Origin: an uncultured Alphaproteobacteria bacterium
Lineage (GTDB): Bacteria > Pseudomonadota > Alphaproteobacteria > CASFRQ01 > SAAU01
Reading direction: 5' to 3'
NCBI GenBank assembly: GCA_949296785.1
Contig: CASFRQ010000155.1
Location: forward strand, 1 to 9,544
DNA: 9,544 nucleotides
Shown: positions 1 to 5,376 of the stretch, piece after piece
Position numbering within the stretch: the stretch's first letter is position 1
Layout: each line of letters opens with the position of its first letter
Program-made: the position numbers and the translations under genes
The notes under the pieces: model-generated
The model's input: the letters and a program-made list of their open reading frames with translations, nothing else
Database searches by the model: none
What the model was told of the DNA's origin: nothing

Positions 1-565
1 AAACGGGGAAGACCAAGAACCCAATGGTTCAAACGAGTCGGCTGGTACGGAAGAAAAAGGGGAGGAGAGGCAGGATTTAAAAGAAAATAATTCAGATGCT
101 TCCGAAATGCAAAAAGGGACGGCGTTTGAAAAAAATTCCGGCGGGCAAGGACAAGAATCGGGGCCGGAGTCAGAACAACCTTCTAAAGAAAAAGAGGGGG
201 TCTCCGGGCTGACGGAAGGGGAAGAAAATAAGGATGCTTTGTCCGAAAAAAACAAAACAGGTTCTTTCGGTGGGGCTTTACCGGAAAGGGAGGAAAAAAA
301 TTCTTTTTCCGCCGCAAAAACGGGGGAAAAGAGTAATGAAGAATTTTCTTCGGTTTTAAACGGGGAAAATCAGAATAACGTCGGAAAACAAACATCCGAA
401 GAAAAAAGAGACGGGGATGAAGGAAACGGAACAGCTCCTTCTTCTATTCGGCCCGCGGAAGAATCTCCTCAACAAAGGCGGCAAAGGCAATGGTTGGACC
501 AGGTGCCTGACGATCCCTCTTTTCTTTTAAGAGCTCGGCTGCGTCAACAATACCGGAAAAAGTAA
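1..565 (+). CDS. batB: C-terminal part of a BatB/BatC-type aerotolerance protein (5' end outside window)
   Basis: The reading frame is open from base 2 to the TAA at 563-565, so this is the 3' end of a longer gene. Almost all visible residues form a charged, low-complexity linker rich in Glu, Lys, Gly, Asn and Ser, with no hydrophobic segment, so it is probably disordered. The last ~30 residues are ordered-looking: the motif QRQWLDQVPDDPSFLLRARL followed by a short basic end matches the conserved C-terminus of VWA-domain proteins with TPR repeats (BatB, or BatB/BatC fusions), where W-L-x(2)-[IV]-P-D-D-P-x(2)-L-L-R closes the protein. The VWA domain with its metal site, the membrane helices and the TPRs should lie upstream of this window. 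The next complete gene is batD, the usual Bat-operon neighbour, which supports the call. Family role: MoxR-associated Bat proteins, linked to oxygen or envelope stress tolerance, biochemical activity unclear. Uncertain point: BatB itself versus a separate BatC. Confidence 0.62.
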   Translation, partial: NGEDQEPNGSNESAGTEEKGEERQDLKENNSDASEMQKGTAFEKNSGGQGQESGPESEQPSKEKEGVSGLTEGEENKDALSEKNKTGSFGGALPEREEKNSFSAAKTGEKSNEEFSSVLNGENQNNVGKQTSEEKRDGDEGNGTAPSSIRPAEESPQQRRQRQWLDQVPDDPSFLLRARLRQQYRKK

Positions 566-1016
566 ACGAAAGGGGCATGGGGAAAGAAGAACAGAAAAAA
601 ATTAAAAGCGGCGGAATTACCTTCTGTTTTTGCGGAACACCGGAAAAACGGGGAAAATGAGAAGCTCAAATCTGTTTATCCGTGCGCCGCGTTCGGGAAA
701 GGAGAGCGAATTGTCGGCGGTTTAAAAGAATTATCCTCAGAGGGAAAACAAGAATTCCGACTGTAGCTTTCTTTCCTTTATTTTGAAAAGGTTTTAGCCG
801 GAAAAACAAGGGGTGAAGATTCAAAAATCTCGCTGGCGGGAGAGAAGCTTTTAGAGGTTAATAAAAAAGGTTTTTATTGAAAAACAATCAGGCTATTCTT
901 TAAAGGGTTGGAAAATAGAACGGGGAATGAAAAAAAGCTTTATCTTTTTCAAAAGCATCGGGAAAAGGTGAAAATGGAAAAGACAGACGGACAATAAAGG
1001 GAAAATGGAGGGGAAA
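566..1016 (+). other. 451-bp stretch between batB and batD with no intact gene; possible gene remnant
   Basis: No reading frame here has both a credible start and a ribosome-binding site. Frame 2, the same frame as the upstream gene, continues past its TAA with only a TAG at 764-766, a TGA at 878-880 and a TAA at 995-997. Its codons (CCG, GAA, AAA, GCG, TTT) resemble those of the neighbouring genes, and the middle piece reads LYFEKVLAGKTRGEDSKISL. This could be a decayed gene or just the purine-rich composition of the region, since frame 1 is also open for about 40 codons (661-786). All three stop types occur, so stop-codon reassignment is not the explanation. I see no convincing terminator or promoter; TTGAAA at 877-882 has no good -10 at the right distance. 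Confidence 0.3.
1007..1011 (+). promoter_or_regulatory. Ribosome-binding site that decides the batD start
   Basis: GGAGG lies 5 nt before the ATG at 1017-1019. The longer candidate start, ATG at 1005, has only AAGGG three bases upstream. The site overlaps the first codons of that longer version, so 1017 is preferred and gives a cleaner signal peptide start (MRKFLKRG). Confidence 0.65.
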
Positions 1017-2792
1017 ATGCGAAAATTTTTAAAAAGAGGTCTGTTTTACGGCATTTTATTGATATTTGTTTTCGGAAGCATTTCGGCGCAGGCTCTTGTC
1101 AAAGCTTCGGTCCGGCCGTCAACGGTAAGGGAAGGAGAAAAAACGGAACTTGTTTTATCTTCTCAAGACAAAGTATTGACGAATGCTTCCATAGACACTT
1201 CCGATTTGGAAAAATTATTTCGGATTACAAACAGGGGAACGCAGATTCAAACCTCTTATGTCAACGGAAAGAGCCGGACGCTCAGCATATTGACATTGAC
1301 TTTAACGCCTTTAAGGTCAGGAGTTTTGACTATTCCGGTTTTGAAAGTGGACGGAGAGGAGACGCAGGAACTTTCCGTCAAAGTGCTTCCCGCTTCTTCT
1401 TCTTTGACTTTATCTCAAACCGATTCCCAAATGGAGAAAGGTGCCGGTTCGGAAGACGACGATTTTGATGACGCTTTTGGGGAGGATGAAGAATCCGCTG
1501 AGGAAAATGGCCAGGAGGAAGAAGATGCTTCCGCTCCGCCGTCGGTGTTTTTGGAAAGCGTCGTGTCGCCGGAAAAAGGTTATGTGGACAGCGCTTTTGC
1601 TTATACGGTGAAACTATATTACAATACGGCTTCTTTGAACGGAAGGATTGAAGACCCCGCGTTGGAGGGCGCTCGTGTTGAAAGAATGGGGGAGGATAAA
1701 ACCTATCAGGAGGAAAAAAACGGCGTTTTGTATGAAGTGGCGGAAAGAACTTTCTTGATTTTTCCGACAAAATCCGGAACTTTTGAAATATCTCCGGCCG
1801 CTTTTTCCGGAACGGTGGCGGCGCCGTTGAATAAAAGAGAAAGAGAACTGTTTGATCCTTTCGGCTTGACGGCAGATGTTCTTTACATGGGACGGATGGG
1901 CCAAAAGGAAGTCTTTTTAAAGGCACCGGAGGCTTCTGTAACAATTCTGCCCATTCCGGAAAAATTTCGCGGGAAAGCCTGGTTGCCCGCAAAGAGTTTG
2001 TCTTTGTCCGAAAGCTGGGCTCCGGAGGAAGGGGAGATTCCTCTTGGGGAGGCCGTTACGCGGACCATTACCGTTCGGGCGACGGGTGCTGCCGAGGAGA
2101 TTCTCCCTCGTCTGGTTATGCCGCCGATTGACGGCGTAAAAGTCTATGAAGGGGAGGAGAAGGTTTCCACCGAAATCAAAAATGGAATTTATACTGCAGT
2201 TAAAGAAAAATCATTTGTCTTTATGCCGACGAAAACCGGCCGGGTTGTTTTGCCGGATGTCCGGATTTCTTGGTTTAATATAACAGAAGGAAAGGAAGAG
2301 GAGGCATCTCTCCCGTCCAAGACTGTTTTTGTCAAACAGGCAACGGGTGCGACGGGGAGGACGACCGGGTCCGGCAAGGGGTATTCTTCCGCAAGCTCGG
2401 GTATGAAAGAAAAGTTTTCTTCAAAGGAGGCCGTTTCATCGGGATTGTCAGGTAGCGAAACTTCCGACTCCGGCGCTTTTTATGACAAAGGAGAAAAAGA
2501 CTCCGGAGAAAGGGGTTGGGACGAAACAGACACGGCAACCGCGTTTGAAAACAAAAACGGCGAAGAACGCTCTCTTTCCGACGGACAGGAAGAAGATGTG
2601 AATGAAAGCGATGAAAAGAAAAATGCTGGTGTTTGGCGTATGGAAGAATTGTTTTTATTCGGTGTCGGTGTCGGTTTAGGTGCTCTTTTAAGTATTGCGG
2701 TTCTTTTATTGTTTTTACTTTTTAAAAAAAAGAAAAACGTTTCTGGAGAGAGGAAAAGTAAAAAACCGTTGAAAGATTTGTATCCGTATTAG
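1017..2792 (+). CDS. batD: BatD-family aerotolerance protein (oxygen tolerance domain)
   Basis: A 591-residue protein with an N-terminal signal peptide (basic MRKFLKRG, hydrophobic core, likely cleavage after SAQA near residue 26). The exported part has the repeating beta-rich pattern of BatD: N-terminal phrases such as VKASVRPSTVREGEKTELVL, and paired phrases ending in FPTKSGTFEISPAAFSG and FMPTKTGRVVLPDVRISW, matching the family's 'P-T-K-x-G-x-x-x-[IL]-P' strands. A very acidic insert lies at about 146-170, just before VSPEKGYVDSAFAYTVKLYY. After the last domain come ~100 Ser/Gly/Glu/Lys-rich residues (about 441-540), then one transmembrane helix (about 544-570) and a basic cytoplasmic tail. 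This is the usual BatD plan: large periplasmic part anchored at the C-terminus. Family knowledge links it to the Bat complex with BatA/BatB and a MoxR ATPase; its molecular function is not established. The upstream gene looks like batB. An alternative ATG at 1005 would add 4 residues. Confidence 0.88.
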   Translation: MRKFLKRGLFYGILLIFVFGSISAQALVKASVRPSTVREGEKTELVLSSQDKVLTNASIDTSDLEKLFRITNRGTQIQTSYVNGKSRTLSILTLTLTPLRSGVLTIPVLKVDGEETQELSVKVLPASSSLTLSQTDSQMEKGAGSEDDDFDDAFGEDEESAEENGQEEEDASAPPSVFLESVVSPEKGYVDSAFAYTVKLYYNTASLNGRIEDPALEGARVERMGEDKTYQEEKNGVLYEVAERTFLIFPTKSGTFEISPAAFSGTVAAPLNKRERELFDPFGLTADVLYMGRMGQKEVFLKAPEASVTILPIPEKFRGKAWLPAKSLSLSESWAPEEGEIPLGEAVTRTITVRATGAAEEILPRLVMPPIDGVKVYEGEEKVSTEIKNGIYTAVKEKSFVFMPTKTGRVVLPDVRISWFNITEGKEEEASLPSKTVFVKQATGATGRTTGSGKGYSSASSGMKEKFSSKEAVSSGLSGSETSDSGAFYDKGEKDSGERGWDETDTATAFENKNGEERSLSDGQEEDVNESDEKKNAGVWRMEELFLFGVGVGLGALLSIAVLLLFLLFKKKKNVSGERKSKKPLKDLYPY

Positions 2793-2831
2793 GCGATCTT
2801 CCGGTGTTTTTTACCGAGTGTTTTTTGTCGC

Positions 2832-2866
2832 AAATCCCGGTATCCTTCAAGGGGGCCGGGATTTTG
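2832..2866 (+). terminator. Candidate intrinsic terminator after batD
   Basis: AAATCCCGG (2832-2840) pairs perfectly with CCGGGATTT (2856-2864): 9 bp with a 15-nt loop that can itself form a small CCTT/AAGG stem. The A-rich left arm and T-rich right arm fit an intrinsic terminator of the A-stem-T type, although only four Ts follow on the + strand. It sits 40 bp after the batD stop and before mtaB, separating the two units. A weaker CGGT/ACCG hairpin with a T run (2802-2826) lies just upstream and may contribute. Confidence 0.55.
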
Positions 2867-2989
2867 CCGAAAAAATGTTTTGGTTGGGTTTTTCTTTTAT
2901 TGGAAAGGGAAGTGAAAAAAATGACAGTTCGGAGGCAAAAAAAAGATATTCGGGTGGACAAAAGCGGAGAAAAAAGGTAAAAGGTCGGT

Positions 2990-4192
2990 ATGAAAGTTTT
3001 AACATTCGGATGTCGTTTAAATAGTTATGAGTCTTCCCTGATTCAAAAAATCGGGGAAGGATTGGACAATGTTATCTTAATCAATACCTGCGCCGTGACA
3101 AAAGAGGCGGAACGCCAGTGTCGTCAGGCTATCCGTAAAGCGCGCAAGGAGAATCCGGATGCCGTGATTATTGCCGCCGGCTGCGCTGTGCAGCTGAATC
3201 CGGAAAGGTATCTCTCAATGCCGGAAGTGGACAGGGTTTTTGGGAATGTTGAAAAGCTTCGGCCTGAAGATTTATTGTCCGATAAAAAGATGTGTGTCGG
3301 TGATTCTTTGGATGAAGAGACAGCAAATCTTCCTCTTGTGTCGGATTTTGAGCACCGTACGCGGGCCTTTTTGCAGATACAACAAGGATGTTCCCATGCA
3401 TGTACCTTTTGCGTAATTCCTCAAATACGGGGAAAGAACAAAGGCCTTGAACCGGCACAGATTCTTCGGCAGGCCCGCGCTTTTACGGAAAAAGGGTATA
3501 AAGAGCTGGTTTTGACGGGGGTTGATATTTTATCCTATCCCTTCGGATTTGAAGATCTGGTCAAAAAGCTTTTGCATGAAGTGGACGGTTTGTGCCGCCT
3601 GCGCTTGGGGTCGCTGGATCCGCACGGGGTATCGGACAGGCTTTTGTCTTTTTTCGGAGAAGAGGAAAAGTTGATGCCTTCTGTCCATTTGTCCGCGCAG
3701 GCGGGGGATGACATGGTTTTAAAACGGATGGGGCGGCGGCATAATCGGGCGGAAGTTTTACGCATTTGTTCTTTTTTGAAAAAGATGAACCCGGATATTT
3801 CCATCGGGTCTGATTTTATTGCAGGTTTTCCGACAGAAACGGAGGAAATGTTTTTAAATACCTGCCGTTTGGTTGAAGAGGGCCAGATAACGCACTTGCA
3901 TGTTTTTCCGTATTCGGAGCGGCCGGGAACGCCGGCGGCGAAAATGCCGCAGGTGGCGCCGACTGTCCGCAAGCAGAGAGCCGCCCGGTTGCGCCGTTTG
4001 GGAAATAAGATGATGGCGGACTATATGGAGGGTTTTATCGGTCGTGCGGTGGAGGTATTGGTTGAAACAAACGCCGGCGGGTGGACGAAATACTATTTGA
4101 AAGCCGTTATGGAGGGGGCTGCGCCGGAAGGGGCGTTTGTCCGTGGTATTGTGAAGGAGGTTACAAGCGATGGCTTGGTTGTCAAAGCTTAA
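2990..4192 (+). CDS. mtaB: tRNA (N6-L-threonylcarbamoyladenosine(37)-C2)-methylthiotransferase MtaB
   Basis: A 400-residue radical-SAM methylthiotransferase. It adds a methylthio group to t6A37 of tRNAs reading ANN codons, giving ms2t6A, in the cytoplasm. The N-terminal MTTase domain shows the three conserved cysteines: C8 (TFGCRLNSYES), C34 (INTCAVTKEAERQ) and C65 (AAGCAVQLNP). The radical-SAM CxxxCxxC is GCSHACTFCVIPQIRG with C134, C138 and C141, followed by the conserved LTGVDI and the FIAGFPTETEEMF segment. The CRLN and CAVT signatures point to the MtaB/YqeV branch rather than MiaB or RimO. The C-terminal ~70 residues (YMEGFIGRAVEVLVE to the end) form a short TRAM-like domain. The start is an ATG with AAGG 5 nt upstream. 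The 3' end overlaps ftsY by 23 bp and carries its ribosome-binding site, so the two are co-transcribed. Length is normal for the family and no key residue is missing. Confidence 0.93.
   Translation: MKVLTFGCRLNSYESSLIQKIGEGLDNVILINTCAVTKEAERQCRQAIRKARKENPDAVIIAAGCAVQLNPERYLSMPEVDRVFGNVEKLRPEDLLSDKKMCVGDSLDEETANLPLVSDFEHRTRAFLQIQQGCSHACTFCVIPQIRGKNKGLEPAQILRQARAFTEKGYKELVLTGVDILSYPFGFEDLVKKLLHEVDGLCRLRLGSLDPHGVSDRLLSFFGEEEKLMPSVHLSAQAGDDMVLKRMGRRHNRAEVLRICSFLKKMNPDISIGSDFIAGFPTETEEMFLNTCRLVEEGQITHLHVFPYSERPGTPAAKMPQVAPTVRKQRAARLRRLGNKMMADYMEGFIGRAVEVLVETNAGGWTKYYLKAVMEGAAPEGAFVRGIVKEVTSDGLVVKA
4154..4160 (+). promoter_or_regulatory. ftsY ribosome-binding site inside the mtaB coding region
   Basis: AAGGAGG lies 9 nt before the ftsY ATG at 4170 and is read as coding sequence in mtaB. 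It is a near-perfect match to the anti-SD sequence. It fixes the ftsY start and makes translational coupling with mtaB likely. Confidence 0.85.
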
Positions 4193-5069
4193 GGAAGGTT
4201 TTTTAAAAACATCCGGGCGGTTTAGGGAGGTGTTTTCCTCTTCAATTCTGGATGAGAAGGCTTATGAAGCCTTAGAGGAAGCTCTTATTTTATCAGATGT
4301 CGGCGCGCAGGTTTCAAAGCATTTGGTTCAGATGGTTCAAAAACAAAATCCCGCAAGCATGGAGGAGGCGTCAATCCTTTTGTCCCAACAGATAGAATCT
4401 TTAATGCGGGAGGCGGAAGAGCCTTTTTTTGTGGATTTGAATCATAAACCGTTTATTCTCTTAATGTCCGGTGTGAACGGAGCGGGAAAGACGACGACAG
4501 CCGCCAAACTGGCCCAAAAGTTTAAAAGGCAGGGGCTTTCCGTCCTTTTGGTTGCGGCGGATACTTTTCGCAGTGCCGGCATAGAGCAGTTGCAGGAATG
4601 GGGAGATAAAATCGGTGTTCCCGTTTTTTCAAAACCCATCGGGTCGGATCCGGCGGGAGTTGTCTTTGATGCCGTCATGAAAGCGAAATCAATGAAAGCC
4701 GATGTAGTTTTGGTGGATACCTCCGGCCGTTTGCCGAATAAAAAGGAATTGATGGCGGAACTGGAAAAAATCAACAGAGTTGTGAAGAAAATTGATGAGA
4801 CGGCACCGCATGCCAGCCTTTTGGTTTTAGACGCGTCTATCGGACAGAATACCTTGACGCAGGTAGAGGCTTTTTCCAACTGCCTTCCCATAACGGGGTT
4901 GGTGATGACAAAGTTGGACGGGTCGGCTAAGGGCGGTGTTTTGGTTGCTTTGACGCAGAAATTTCATTTGCCGGTTTGTTATTTGGGAGTCGGTGAAAAA
5001 GAGGAGGATTTGCAGGCCTTTAAAGCCGGCGAGTATGCTCAAAGCCTTCTGGGACTTTTGCGGGAATAA
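4170..5069 (+). CDS. ftsY: Signal recognition particle receptor FtsY
   Basis: The SRP receptor GTPase (299 residues) docks SRP-bound ribosomes at the membrane for co-translational insertion of inner-membrane proteins. N domain: about residues 1-85, helical (EALEEALILSDVGAQVSKHL). NG GTPase core: P-loop GVNGAGKTT at 101-109; insertion box region VAADTFRSAGIEQLQEWG at about 128-145; G3 DTSGRLPNKKELMAEL from 183; LDASIGQNTLTQVEAF at about 220-235; G4 TKLDGSAKGG at 247-256. It ends with the usual GVGEKEEDLQAF and a short C-terminal helix. The long acidic A domain of E. coli FtsY is absent, so this is a short NG-type FtsY, possibly relying on the amphipathic N-terminus (MAWLSKLKEGFLKTSGRF) for membrane contact. 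Small departures from the common consensus are DTSGR for DTAGR and RSAGIEQL for RAAAxEQL; both look tolerable. Overlaps mtaB by 23 bp; a small membrane-protein ORF follows 9 nt later. Confidence 0.96.
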   Translation: MAWLSKLKEGFLKTSGRFREVFSSSILDEKAYEALEEALILSDVGAQVSKHLVQMVQKQNPASMEEASILLSQQIESLMREAEEPFFVDLNHKPFILLMSGVNGAGKTTTAAKLAQKFKRQGLSVLLVAADTFRSAGIEQLQEWGDKIGVPVFSKPIGSDPAGVVFDAVMKAKSMKADVVLVDTSGRLPNKKELMAELEKINRVVKKIDETAPHASLLVLDASIGQNTLTQVEAFSNCLPITGLVMTKLDGSAKGGVLVALTQKFHLPVCYLGVGEKEEDLQAFKAGEYAQSLLGLLRE

Positions 5070-5078
5070 TGTGTCGGA

Positions 5079-5276
5079 ATGCCTCTGTTTGAGCGGGGGC
5101 CGACGCCGGGAACGGTTGAATGGTTTGACGGTTTGCAATTGCCGAAGGACGGATCTGGTTTGATTAAGGAAATTTTTTTAACCGCCGGATGTTTTGCAGT
5201 TTTCTTCTTTTTTCAAGCGGCTGCGTATGATTTTGTCAGAACGGGGAAAAAGGGCGTTTCCCGTTTGAAAGCTTGA
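5079..5276 (+). CDS. Unrecognised small single-TM protein, probably coupled to ftsY
   Basis: A 65-residue ORF begins 9 nt after the ftsY stop, a spacing typical of translational coupling. It has no strong ribosome-binding site of its own (GGGA is 13 nt away). The N-terminal half is soluble and polar (PTPGTVEWFDGLQLPKDGSG). A hydrophobic, Phe-rich helix at about residues 30-50 (LTAGCFAVFFFFQAAAY) follows, then a basic end. Codon use resembles the neighbours (CCG, GGG, TTT, TTG), which favours a real gene. I do not recognise the family. In many alphaproteobacteria ftsY is followed by a septation/IspZ-type membrane protein, but this is far too short and shows no clear resemblance. It could be a lineage-specific small membrane protein, the remnant of a longer one, or a chance ORF. 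Confidence 0.42.
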   Translation: MPLFERGPTPGTVEWFDGLQLPKDGSGLIKEIFLTAGCFAVFFFFQAAAYDFVRTGKKGVSRLKA

Positions 5277-5295
5277 AAAAGAGGTTTGTTTCAAG

Positions 5296-5346
5296 AAAAA
5301 GCTTTAAGGTTTGAAGTTTTTCGGTTAACCTGATAAAAAGCTTTAA
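5296..5346 (+). repeat. Pair of 12-bp direct repeats AAAAAGCTTTAA in the spacer before the NTT-like gene
   Basis: AAAAAGCTTTAA occurs exactly at 5296-5307 and 5335-5346, 39 bp apart, each containing the palindrome AAAGCTTT. Between them lies the 8-bp palindrome GGTTAACC (5323-5330). The arrangement flanks a weak promoter candidate and could be an operator pair. AAAGCTT-type words are also common elsewhere in this A/T-rich sequence (for example near 938 and 9448), so chance is a real alternative. Confidence 0.4.
5311..5339 (+). promoter_or_regulatory. Weak sigma70-like promoter candidate upstream of the NTT-like gene
   Basis: TTGAAG (5311-5316) and TAAAAA (5334-5339) are separated by 17 bp; each matches four of six consensus bases. 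It would start transcription near 5346, about 30 nt before the gene. The evidence is only the pattern in an A/T-rich spacer. Confidence 0.3.
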
Positions 5347-5376
5347 AAAACGCAGAATCTTAAAAAAGGGGTGAAT

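Noticed and set aside
577..660. 27-residue ORF after batB
   Set aside because: The purine run is only 1 nt from the ATG and the product shows no motif or membrane segment.
877..905. TTGAAA-N17-TTAAAG as a promoter for batD
   Set aside because: The -10 match is poor and the site lies about 110 bp upstream in A/T-rich sequence where such pairs arise by chance.
1378..1992. 204-codon minus-strand frame inside batD
   Set aside because: Antisense shadow of a strongly supported gene; Pro/Arg/Lys-rich text typical of complement translation.
2921..2980. 19-residue leader-like ORF (MTVRRQKKDIRVDKSGEKR) upstream of mtaB
   Set aside because: AAGGGA sits 10 nt before the ATG, but the product is simply Lys/Arg-rich in a purine-rich spacer, with no regulatory codon run or attenuator hairpin after it.
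2818..3024. 68-codon + strand frame between batD and mtaB
   Set aside because: It spans the terminator hairpin, overlaps the mtaB start, and its composition does not look like a protein with defined structure.
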